Below the pieces are notes generated by a model. It had not been told where the DNA came from. It saw only the letters and a list, made by a program, of their open reading frames with translations, and did no database searches. A stretch of DNA of 64,000 nt. It comes from Craterostigma plantagineum (lineage: Eukaryota; Streptophyta; Magnoliopsida; Lamiales; Linderniaceae). Positions within the stretch are counted from its first letter, which is position 1. The number at the start of each line of letters is the position of its first letter. This document shows positions 11,280 through 20,902 of the stretch, in pieces. The position numbers and the translations under genes are program-made. Where the stretch lies: contig JAPQWV010001552.1 of the NCBI GenBank assembly GCA_027422505.1, positions 1-64,000 of the forward strand, in the 5' to 3' direction.

Positions 11280-12078
11280 TGTTAATGTTGAGCTTTCAGC
11301 ATGGGCAATGTTGGGGTAACATTCTAGCCAACATTTGGTGGCCGAGAATGTACCCTATCTCTGTTTTATCTTTCATACCCAAAACCTAATCTATTAATGA
11401 CGTGGGATTTTTCTAGTGTTATGCAGGACTTATTCAAGGAATGGAATGGATCAAACCGCGTGGAAGAAGTGTAGATGAGCTAGAGTAAAATCGGAAAAGA
11501 GCATACTAGAAATAGGCGACTTGGAGCTCAAGTGAAGACCGAGCAATCCGAGCTGACCAAGTCGAGTTCCAACGGTCACTAACTGTCCAAATACACTTAG
11601 TGGACGTTAGTGGACGTTGTGGAAGTTGCTAAGGCGTTGGAACAAGTCTTTCACAAGTCGAAGCATTATATAAGTCGAAAGACTTAACCGTTTGAGGAGC
11701 GACTTTGGGACGACGAACACTGAGCGAAAATCAGAGCTTTTCAGAGCGAGAGTTATATCTTGAAAGAGTTTTTCTTTACTATGTCTAGCTTTTAGAGGTC
11801 GTGAGATCTTTAGGTTTAGAATCCTTTTTGATTCGTTCCATTTGCTAGATTTGTTTTTGACTATCTTTTTCGATAGTTTTGTAATCCATTTTTCTAGTGG
11901 ATTTTTACCCTTTGGGGCACGCAGCAAGTTATTTGACTTGCTGCACAAAAACTTATTTTTGTTCGTTTCGTTTTCCGCTGTGCATACAAAAGAGTGAGAG
12001 TGAGTGTTAGCCTAACATCGTGTCCAACATCAGTATAAAAAGTAGCATTTTACATCCATTGTGTACGGGACCCCTTCA
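11280..12078 (+). repeat. 3' LTR of the Sirevirus-like element
   Basis: 799 bp copy of the 5' LTR, starting immediately after the polypurine tract AAAAAGGGGGAGAT and followed by the duplicated target GATAA. Confidence 0.93.
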
Positions 12079-12083
12079 GATAA

Positions 12084-12425
12084 TTTATAAACAAATCGTC
12101 ATTCCGTTTTTCTAGCCTCTCCTCAATATCTACCCCGAACGAACAACTCTCTTTCGTTTGAGTTATATACTCATCTTTTTTCTCTTCATTAATTAATTAG
12201 CTTCTCCTACCTAACACTTACTTTTCACCTTCTTTTCTAACATCCTTTGCAGTAATCTATCTCTAGGAACTTGGAAACAAATCAAGGATCATAGAATCGG
12301 GTTCTATTGTAGTACCCACGATTACTATAACTAACTAACTGTTGCTCGAATCCTCGTGTAATAAAGTCTCATCTTTAGAACTCGAGCTTGTATAGCGTGT
12401 GTATTTTTTTGCAGAAACCAAAAGA
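12084..12425. other. upstream region of the KANADI-like gene
   Basis: AT- and CT-rich sequence between the retrotransposon and the first codon of the KANADI-like gene. It probably holds the 5' untranslated region and proximal promoter. No specific element is confidently recognised. Confidence 0.4.
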
Positions 12426-14284
12426 ATGGATAAGGTTTTTCATGGAACCCTACTCGAAACAAGCCGTCGTCGTCCACTGATCTTTCTCTACAGATAAGCC
12501 CACCAAACTCTGTTACCACAACTCCATCTTCTGTAGCAGCAGCAGCAGCAGCTTCCTTCAACCATGGAGACGACAGCGTTTTGTTGAGCTTCGATCTGGC
12601 CCCCAAGAACAACTCTTCTCTAACCGAACTCTCTTTGGCTCACTGTCCTTCGCTCAACCTCGACGAAGACGAAGCTTCGAAAATCCACAGCTCATTACAA
12701 GACTAATGGTCATCGTAATAATCAGCCACCACAAAACCCTTATCATCATCCTACGGCCGCCGCCGATTTGGAAGAAAAGATGTCAAGACCGATCAAGGGC
12801 GTCCCAGTTTATCACCACCACAGTCGTCCTTTCCTTTTCTTACCTAATAATCTTAGGGACGACGATGCCAAAGATCCCAAGAAAAGGTTCTATCATCATC
12901 AGATTATGCCTTTGCCAGCTAACTTTCTTTCTCCTCCTCCTCCTCCTTGTGCTACGGCGTCGACGGCTTCACATGATTATTTTGGGGGTAGCACTTTCGA
13001 GCATCATCGTACGCCTTTTCAGAATCTGGGACGGCCTTGCGGTGCTAATAATAGTGGAGATTATTATGCAAGGTTTAATGGCGGCGTGTATCATCATCAT
13101 CATCATCATCATCTTCATAGGCAGGGAAATTATCATAGTTATGATCAACAGTACGATGGTCTAGGGCATTCGTATCATCGTAACTATGAGGAGGAGGGTT
13201 CCTCTAGAAACAATCAATATGGGATTATTAGATCAAAATTCTTATCCAAGAATATGCCTGCGAAGCGTATTAGCATGAGGGCTCCAAGAATGAGATGGAC
13301 AAGTTCGCTTCATGCTAGATTCGTTCGTGCTGTTGAGCTCCTCGGCGGTCATGAAAGTAAAAGATAATTGCCTTCAACATCTTTTTTTTTTTTTGTTCCT
13401 TCCTATGGAAATATATGATTAGTGGGGTTTTTTTGGTTACTTCTTCTAGTGTTATTACATCTTCCACGGACGATTTAGACTGAGTTTTTTTTATTTTAAT
13501 AATGTTTTGTAGGGCTACTCCAAAGTCAGTACTGGAGCTCATGGACGTCAAAGATCTCACTCTTGCTCATGTCAAAAGCCACTTACAGGTTAGAAATATA
13601 GAAAAGCATTAAAAGCTAATATATATAGATTAATTAAAACAAACCACATGAAAGATTAATGCTCGTATCAGTTTTCGGTCTGTGTTTATGCTTTACATAT
13701 ATGATATATATATATATATATTATATATTACATATAGATAGAGATGTCTGTCACATTTGCCTAAGCAATGCAGAGATTGAAAATGAATGAAATCAAAGAA
13801 ATGGAAGCAGAAGTAGAAGTCTTTAGTAGGTGCTGCTGACACTATATATATTTAGATTTATAGCTTTGTAAAATATCAAGGAATAAAACGATAAAGGACG
13901 AGGGAAAGTCATCATTTCCCAATAATACATCTTCAACTCTTTATTTTTTTTTTATTAAAATAGCTTTTCGGAAACATCCATCAGCCTCGTGATTAATGGC
14001 TAATGTGATGCATGCTTTGGGAAGCTACACAGAGAAGGCTATATCTATCACTAATAACCTGAAGTAGTCTAGGAGAGAAATTTTGGACATATGTATGTGT
14101 TTGTAAGCCTACACGAGCATCTAGAGACAGAAATGGATAGGTCCAATTAGTCAAATGCTTATTAAAAGTGTGTAATCATTTCCATATCATTACATTTTTT
14201 TCTTGTAATAATAATCTTTTGTCTTAATTGTTCGTAATTTTTCCTCTTTTGCAGATGTACAGAACTGTTAAAACCACAGACTAG
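12426..14284 (+). pseudogene. KAN: KANADI-like GARP transcription factor gene, damaged
   Basis: KANADI proteins are nuclear GARP/MYB-like repressors that set abaxial organ identity. The sequence shows a short start (MDKVFHGTLLE), the N-terminal KANADI motif TDLSLQISPPN in a second frame, then RPIKGVPVYHHH, a His-rich stretch, and the GARP domain opening RAPRMRWTSSLHARFV near 13280. Exon 2 (13513-13588) encodes ATPKSVLELMDVKDLTLAHV and exon 3 (14255-14284) MYRTVKTTD followed by a stop. Two frame changes lie in exon 1 (about 12440-12470 and 12700), and the exon 1 donor has lost a G, so exon 1 and exon 2 do not join in frame. The family normally continues well beyond KTTD; that C-terminal part was not found. 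It may be a pseudogene, or base-calling errors combined with a truncated 3' end. KAN1 similarity is from the N-terminal layout. Confidence 0.8.
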
Positions 14285-15316
14285 CCTAGCCTGGCCTGGC
14301 CTGATGCTTTTCCTGGTAATATAATATTCAATGTTGTGATTGAGCATTACAAGATACACTATGTAATGATATGTTTATGCACATATATTCAAAACGGGGC
14401 AGCATGTTTCACTAAATACGCAGAGATTTAAATGGTTATTTACATGATATTATTAACTCAATTTAAGTTGTGTAATGTGTAAGAATCCTCGCGACCCGTG
14501 AAAGAAGAGCTGAGGATAGATAGGAAAAATAAATGAGCCTAGATATATATCGTGCACTGTAAAAATACAATATATCTAGTGAAAGTATAACACATTTCTT
14601 ACAAGGTTAAGGCTTTTAGGATAATTGAGTATTTTGATCATGACATTTTTTGTCTTAGATATAGGTAAGCAGATGATCTCTCATCAGCAATATGAGCCGT
14701 TAGGATATCAAGATGCCCTAATTTCGAGGATCCCCGCATGTTAATGTAGTAGAATTGAAAGCATATGTGCATTGGGTAGCAATCATATAAATGTACATAT
14801 ATAGATGTATATTTTCAACAGTCTTGGGCAATGGTCTTAGTGGAGCACAAGGATGTCCTTTTATTTAGTTCTTGGGAAAAACTAGCTTATATGTTGCCCT
14901 AAAATGTTACACTAAGTTGTTATTTCACCTTTCTGCATGGTTTTCTGAACTGATCATCATGAGATATGTAGGAAAGCAATTCAAGTCCACAATTTTAACT
15001 AAGGGAATAAAATAAATAAAAGGGCTCTAATATTGTGGCAGCTTTCGCTTTATTTATTTAGGGTCTTTCTTTGGTTCTTCAACTTATTCATGTTCAAGAG
15101 ATTTTCTTTCGACATCTATCGTACAGATCTGTGCTTGCAAGAGTTAACCAAGAGAAACATAAAAACCCGAAAAACTGGTCTATACAAATAGTTGGAATGG
15201 TAAAAATAGTCATAATAATAAAAATGGTATGATTAATAATAGCAAATAGTTGGAATGATAAAAACTGTGACGATTAATCGGTCCAGACGGTGATTCGTCA
15301 AAAAACTGGTTCATAC
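14285..15316. other. intergenic, no supported gene
   Basis: AT-rich. A short CCTAGCCTGG-type simple repeat follows the KANADI-like stop codon. No KANADI C-terminal exons were recognised here. Confidence 0.55.
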
Positions 15317-15775
15317 CAGTGTTTTTAAAAAGCGGTGGATAGCACGCCACATGGCGCGCTCTTACCTAAATTATTATAAAAACGCGTCATACCGTAATTT
15401 AAAAAGTGTTCTGTTTTATTTTTAAATTTTAAATTTTTTATGGGCTTATTGTAATTGGACTGATAGTAAATTGAAAAAAGAATTTGGTCAGGGCCTATTT
15501 TATTGTTGGGGTTATATAAACTTTTTAATTTATCATTCATCTATATAAATTTAAATCTTAGATTTTAATCAATTAAATGTACCTTATTATTTATTTCATT
15601 AAATTTCTAGAGAAAATATTAATTATTTGATCTCATAATTACAATAATACCATACAGAAAATGACCAACATAGCATATTTATATTGATTATATTATATAA
15701 TTTATTGCATTATATGTGAATTACCCGAAATACTCACGCGATACGCTACGCGACAATACTCTTTTTAAAACATTG
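15317..15775. mobile_element. hAT-type MITE
   Basis: 459 bp with inverted ends (CAGTGTTTTTAAAAAG on the left, CAATGTTTTAAAAAG reading inward from the right). The flanks GTTCATAC (15309-15316) and GTCCGTAC (15776-15783) look like an 8-bp target duplication with two differences. Eight-base duplications are characteristic of hAT elements. There is no coding capacity, and the interior carries GC-rich words near both ends. Confidence 0.6.
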
Positions 15776-15783
15776 GTCCGTAC

Positions 15784-16479
15784 ACACTAGAAAACTACTT
15801 AAATGGTCCTCTCGTTTTATTTTTTTTTATTGATGTTATCTTTAATTTTCCCTCCTCCCGTTTTTGGTTATAAATCAGACAAATATACACTTCAGATTAG
15901 CTACAAATGACATATGAGTTGGCTATTTATTGGCTGCTCACTTATGACTTACGGCCTTCATCATAAGCAAACTAAAAGAATCGTCCATGGCCAATAATCT
16001 CTTTTCTCAATGGACAGTTTTTTGTCGTCGAATACAAAAGAAGACACTTTTGTGATTTAATTTGTCTGATTGCGTCGTTGGTAATATATTACCACCAAAC
16101 CCAAACCCCTCATCAATAATCATCATAAACACAAAATTAACTCTTCTTTAATTTCTCTTATGACATAGTAAATGTGAACTTACGACCAAGTCTAGTTGGC
16201 CCAAAACTAATCTCAGCTGTCTTCATGTTCAAACGAGAATGTCGGTACGGAATTTACGAGTATTTGCCACGCTTCTATATTTTCCCGAGCGTTGACCCAA
16301 TTTGATTAATTAAACTAAAAATTTTGTTAAATATCGTGGAAACATCCCACCACAACCATGCATTGAAACGAAGCATCTTTTTTAACAACTCATTAACTAC
16401 CAACCAAACCCATCATTCTTTCAACCTAGTATAATTACATACACACGCACCGCAGATAGTGTCATTAATCACATAAAAA
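15784..16479. other. intergenic, presumed promoter side of the next gene
   Basis: AT-rich with no supported gene. The last 300 bp lie upstream of the small basic protein gene and may include its promoter; no strong TATA element was assigned. Confidence 0.45.
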
Positions 16480-16895
16480 ATGGAACCTTGGAAAAAAAGG
16501 GTACGCTCAGCTCTTACAGCCATCATCATCGCAGACGAGGCAGATCCAAGCACGACGCGCCGTGCAAGAAGCATCCCAAGCATGAACAGTCGCCTGGCGT
16601 TTGCTCCGTTTGCCTGAATCTCAAGCTATCTAAGCTGTCGGAGAATCCTAATTACTCATCTCTCCCAATATACAGGAAACGTAGGACTTCTGTTTATTCG
16701 TCGGACATGTCTTCTTATTCTTCTTCTTCTTCCTATGATTCCTCGCGCTTGGATTCTCCTCCTTCCATGACGGGCTTCACTTGTCAGTACGTGGACGTGC
16801 TTAGGAAGAGTAGGTCGTCGGCTTCTGCCCTGCATACGAGGAAAGGGAAAGACGGTAATAATAACACTGTTAATGGTGGTGGTGGTAGTGTTTAA
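16480..16895 (+). CDS. small basic plant protein with CxxC-like motif, unknown function
   Basis: The main frame encodes about 135 residues: His/Arg-rich start, then CKKHPKHEQSPGVCSVCLNL (about residues 26-45), then a Ser/Tyr-rich stretch and a Gly-rich tail. The HP..H..SPGVCS.CL motif is shared by a family of short uncharacterised plant proteins and resembles the N-terminal cysteine motif of OCTOPUS-type proteins; a metal site is possible but unproven. The only good start, ATG at 16480 (MEPWKKK...), is one base out of frame with the body. The break is in the A7 run at 16492-16498: one more A would restore a continuous frame. That is most simply a homopolymer error or a recent frameshift. Single exon. 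Confidence 0.65.
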
Positions 16896-17140
16896 AAGAA
16901 GTCGTTTTTGGTCCAAGTTATTCTTTGCTAGGTAGTGTGAAAATCTTTGATGTACTCTGTTTTTTGGCTGTGCTGTGTTGTTAGTTATTTGTATTTCTTC
17001 GTCACTCATTATTCGTTATCTTCGTGTCGTGTAATAACATAGAAAGAAAGAGCTAAGTGCAAATTTCATTTGAACTACTACAACAAAAGGTTCTTTCAAA
17101 CTGCATCAGGCAAAAGCTGAAACTAATCTGATATCGTAAG

Positions 17141-18036
17141 TCAAAACATCTTCGAGCGAGCCCCAAGCGCAGATCCCGTCATGGAAATGGAATGCTTAGC
17201 CAAATCAATGCTCTTCTTTGCCGCGAGCCACAGAGCAAAGAAGAACCCAATCCACCCTTATTTTTTGCATCATAACAAATGGTTGATGATCGTGAGAAAG
17301 TCATCAATGGGGCTCTAGGAAAGAGAGATAATTAGGTAATGTAATAATAACCTGTTGCTATAAGAACGAGGCCAATGGAGAAGGCGGTGATGGTGGAAAT
17401 GACGAAGGCAGCCATGGCCAATGCTCCTATATAAACTGCTGCTGCAAAGGCGAAGAACAGAGCTAAGAATCCACCTGCCGCTGCTAAGGCCATTACAAGG
17501 GATATTATGACAGCGTTTATGGTTGCAGTGACGAAGAAGAGCATGAAGACCATCAGCCCAGTCAAGGTAATAAGGCATATAGTCCCCACCTTCGAAATGG
17601 GAAAAACAAAGAGAAAAAAAAAAAAAAAAACAGAGCAACGTTAGAGGAATTTCAAACTGACACGCCGGCGCTGACGCCATATCAGAGAGGGAGAGAGAGA
17701 GAGAGAGAGAGGGAGAGCACACTCACCGAGACGGCGAGGACGGCTCGGAGGGGGCTCCCTTGACGGATCCACTCGGCGGCCCGGCCGCCGCTGTGCTTCA
17801 GCGCAGGGCAAAGCAGAGGAGCGTTCGATGAAACAGACGATTTTATCCTCCGCAGAAAGGAATCTCCTCCGAGCTCGGATCTGGCTGGAAAACGGCGCCG
17901 GCGAGGCGGCTGAGGACGGTGGACATATGATGTCATCCTCCTGCGGCGACGTCGTCGTCTTCGTTTTGCCTTCGATGTGCCCATTTGCGAGAACAGTTCC
18001 ATTGGGCTTGTCGACGCTCTCTCCACTGTAAACCAT
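17141..18036 (-). CDS. multi-pass membrane protein, plant family of unknown function
   Basis: Three exons on the minus strand: 18036-17727, 17589-17352 and 17256-17141, all with GT-AG borders. The start MVYSGESVDKPNGTV was chosen because it reads as a plausible soluble N-terminus. The frame shifts once near 17885, after which ARSELGGDSFLRRIKSSV leads to a hydrophobic exon 2 with several membrane spans (TGLMVFMLFFVTATINAVI and more Ala/Phe-rich segments). Exon 3 gives GWIGFFFALWLAAKKSIDLA and ends GARSKMF. The splice joins restore a continuous product in exons 2 and 3. No catalytic motif is visible. A (GA)n tract lies in intron 1. The N-terminal frameshift is probably a one-base error. Confidence 0.7.
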
Positions 18037-18171
18037 TTTGATTTATTTGCTTGCTGATGATGATGAAGATGATGATTATGCCGAGAAAAGAAGCCGATTG
18101 TTTGCGGTGAAGATTAGATCCCAAGTGGGCTGAGCTGATCTATTTGATGGGACAAGTGTCACGTAAGTGAT

Positions 18172-18181
18172 GACACGTGGG
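18172..18181. promoter_or_regulatory. G-box/ABRE-like element
   Basis: GACACGTGGG lies about 135 bp upstream of the start of the minus-strand membrane-protein gene. CACGTG cores bind bZIP and bHLH factors; ABA or light response is possible but only inferred. Confidence 0.4.
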
Positions 18182-18689
18182 CGTTTTGTTCTTGCCAGGG
18201 CAGATGTAGCCAGCATTTGGGCCTAAAGCCCATAAATCTCAGAAAATTCAGTTCACGCTTGAATTTTATATCTTTCGTATATGACTACCGGTTGAGCCGA
18301 TTAGAAACCGGAATCAATCCGTATATATATACCTGTAACGGATTTGGTTCCGGAAAAACAAAAGCGGCCGTTATCCGTACCTGTTCCAGTTCCGAAACTG
18401 GTAACCGGTAACGGTAGTTCCTAGCCGAACCGGGCCCTGTAGGATCCGGTTAGAATCGGTAACATTAAAAAAAAAAAAAGTAAAAAGGTAACAGGTATGT
18501 AGCCGTTAGAGTCTTCAAGGCTTCAACGGCTCTTAATATATATTTTTTGCATTCTGGGCCAAAACGCAATTTCTTTTAGTTTCCTAACGAAAACACTATA
18601 AATACCACATCATATTTCATCATTTTTCACATCTAATCTCTCAAACTCTCTCTAATCTCGCAATCTCTCCATCGCTCCCATATTATACA

Positions 18690-18802
18690 GAAATACACAC
18701 ATACACACACTCGAAATACACACACGAAACACACATACAACGCACACGAAACACACACACGCACTTGAAATACACACAGACACACACGAAACATACACAC
18801 AC
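18690..18802 (+). repeat. CA-rich low-complexity leader
   Basis: Irregular ACACACA/CGAAACAC repeats between the hAT promoter and its start codon; probably the 5' untranslated region of the element. Confidence 0.6.
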
Positions 18803-18819
18803 CACCTTTATTTACTAAC

Positions 18820-19244
18820 ATGGCATCAAGTTCGCACCCGAACGACGATGTTTTTTTGTTATCTTCATACATGTACGACCGATATTATGCCCGACGAGGT
18901 CGGTCCCGACAATGACGAGGTCGAGGAGACGGAAGGCGATGGAGGACGACGCGAAACCGGACCGAGCCAAGAATCCACCACGGCCACGACGACATCACGC
19001 ACCCGGAAGAAGCGTTCGAAGGTTTGACGTTCTTCATTGGTGGAAGTCGAACGCATCTCTTTACCCGACGCTAGCGGCTATCGCTCGAGATGTTCTAGCC
19101 GTGCAAGCGTCAAGTGTCGCTTCAGAATCCGCATTTTCGACATCTGATCGTATTATTGGAGATAGACGAATGAACCTTAAGTTGAGTTCTCTTGCGATGC
19201 TTACGTTGCTTAAGGATTGGTTCACCGCCGAGTCCAAGAATTGA
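18820..19244 (+). pseudogene. hAT transposase remnant (start plus C-terminal dimerisation domain)
   Basis: It starts MASSSHPNDDVFLLSS, passes into an acidic, Arg/Thr-rich linker in a second frame (DEVEETEGDGGRR, RTRKKRSK), and joins directly to the hAT C-terminal domain: FDVLHWWKSNASLYPTLA, then SSVASESAFSTSDRIIGDRR and LKDWFTAESKN. The DDE catalytic region and most of the BED zinc finger are missing, so hundreds of residues have been deleted between linker and tail. The tail is well preserved and matches the Ac/RICESLEEPER type. It cannot catalyse transposition. Confidence 0.85.
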
Positions 19245-19318
19245 GCGGAAAATGCGATCAACGAGTTCCAAATATCAAGTTCTGAAGACGATGAGTAGGC
19301 GAAGTCGTGTGTTTTACT

Positions 19319-20172
19319 CAAGGTTTTGAAAATCGGACCGGACCGGCCGTTTCAGGCCGGAAATCACCGAACCTGCCGGAAATCCGATTCCGGTTCGGTT
19401 TAATTTTAATTTAAAAATAGAAAAGAAAAAAACAGCAAATTATTATAATACGTAAAAATGAATAAAATGTAGATCATTTAATGTGGTCTAACAGTAAGTC
19501 ATGGGCTATTATTTAAATTAGTACGTTTTAGCACAATCTATGTGTGTGCTTCGAATTTAATTATACTTTACGTTACTCTAAATTTTAAGATTTAGTTTTT
19601 TTCTAATATCAAATAGATGAATAAAATTTTACCTATATAAAAAAACTGATGTATAGGGATGTATGTATAATAAATAAACAATGTTAAAGTACATGAAAAA
19701 TATTAATTAATTAAATAAGTAATAAAGGGGTCAAATTGCACAGACCAGATTGGCAGTTTATATCCACCCACACCCTTTATATAATAGAATAGATGGGCTT
19801 GGTTCAAATCCTACAAACATATTTTTTTGTTTTATAATTAATAATGGACCAGAATTTTTTATTTATTTACATTTGACCCCAAATTTTATAGATTTAATTT
19901 CTGTAGCCCTTGGTATAATTAATTTTAACTACCAATATAATTTTATTTTATTTAATTTTGGGCCTCAATTTTATAAAATTCTAATATGAAGTTATTAAAT
20001 AAGCATCTATATAATCTATTTATTTGATTGATTCAATCACAAAATATATGTTAATTATATTTGAAGATACCGGTTTGACTCCCGTTTGATTCTGGTTTTA
20101 TACCGGTTAAGGCACTAAACTTTCAACCACTAAAATTTTCGGCCGGTTCAAAAACCCGATTTCAGAACTTTG
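19319..20172. mobile_element. hAT-type MITE nested in the hAT relic (family copy 1)
   Basis: 854 bp flanked by a perfect 8-bp duplication, GTTTTACT (19311-19318 and 20173-20180). Ends are CAAGGTTTTGAAAATCGG and, inverted, CAAAGTTCTGAAATCGG. CCGGTTT-rich subterminal blocks enclose an AT-rich core. A segment near 19790-19813 (GGGCTTGGTTCAAATCCTA) looks like a tRNA box B. Related copies lie at 56495-57025 (opposite orientation) and about 62200-62501. Confidence 0.88.
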
Positions 20173-20180
20173 GTTTTACT

Positions 20181-20902
20181 TAATAAGGATGTAATGTAGT
20201 ATTTTTAGATGTTTATTTTTATGTCTATTTCTTTTTTGTATTTTTCCTTTTTTTATATTTTTTCTTTCTTTTTTTTTTGTTGTTTCTTTGAATTTTTTTG
20301 TAACTTTTTAGGTATATTAAGAAAATGGAATTTTTTTTTCATGTCACTTCTCTTCACTCACTATCCCTAAATATGTGTATGTAGTATTTTAATTATTTTT
20401 TATGTTTGTTTTATTTGTTTTGTATTTTTCTCTTTGTTTTTTCTTTTTTTCTTCTTTCGTTTGTGTTTCTTTTTCTATTTTTTTAGGTATATTAAAAAAA
20501 AAGGATGAACGGGTAATGGATCTATGACCGGTTCTGGGGTTTTAGTCCCGGAACCGGAATCGGTCCGGTACAATACCGGTTAGAACAGGAACCGGTATGT
20601 TTGGTCACGAACCGGTAGAACCAGGGAGCCGGAACCGGATGGACCGGTTCCCATGTCTAGTGTATACAATACAATCATGTGAAGAAATGCAACCTGTTTC
20701 TCTACTAGGCCCATAATTGTGTAAATGTTTTGTTATACGACATTCTCAAAGAGAAATAGTAATAATAATGCTGTAAAGAACAAAACTTTTTCTTGAGTGT
20801 GGCTGCTCTTGTTACAGCTAGTAAGTAGCCTTGGGTGGTCTACACAGTACTTCAAAAAAAAAAAAATCTCCGAAATACAACATTTTCTCTTTCGGCTAAG
20901 GA
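20181..20902. other. remaining hAT 3' part and 3' flank of the TM9SF gene
   Basis: T-rich sequence and the CCGGTTC-rich right part of the hAT relic up to about 20661, then about 240 bp that probably include the 3' untranslated region of the minus-strand TM9SF gene. Confidence 0.5.

Larger units (their letters stand above)
6494..12078 (+). mobile_element. Sirevirus-like Ty1/copia LTR retrotransposon, internally deleted
   Basis: A complete insertion of 5585 bp bounded by two near-identical LTRs and a perfect 5-bp target duplication, GATAA (6489-6493 and 12079-12083). The primer-binding site matches initiator methionine tRNA. A Gag frame is followed directly by the tail of reverse transcriptase and RNase H. 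Protease, integrase and most of the reverse transcriptase are deleted. Several AAGGGGGAGA-type polypurine tracts precede the 3' LTR, a feature known for Sireviruses. The LTRs differ at only about eight positions in 800, so the insertion is young, and the element was probably mobilised in trans. Confidence 0.93.
18270..20661 (+). mobile_element. hAT transposon relic, internally deleted, carrying a nested MITE
   Basis: CCGGTTCC-rich subterminal blocks lie at about 18290-18450 and 20520-20660. Between them are a TATA-like promoter (CTATAAATACC), a CA-rich leader (18690-18800), a start codon at 18820 and the C-terminal hAT dimerisation domain ending at 19244. A second element (19319-20172) sits in its 3' part with a perfect 8-bp duplication. 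The left end could not be fixed by a matching inverted repeat, so the left coordinate is approximate. Confidence 0.65.

Noticed and set aside
13079..13120. CAT repeat as a separate microsatellite
   Set aside because: It encodes the His-rich stretch of the KANADI-like protein, which is normal for the family.
19790..19813. tRNA gene candidate with box B GGTTCAAATCC
   Set aside because: No cloverleaf can be formed and it lies inside a MITE; considered a tRNA-like relic.
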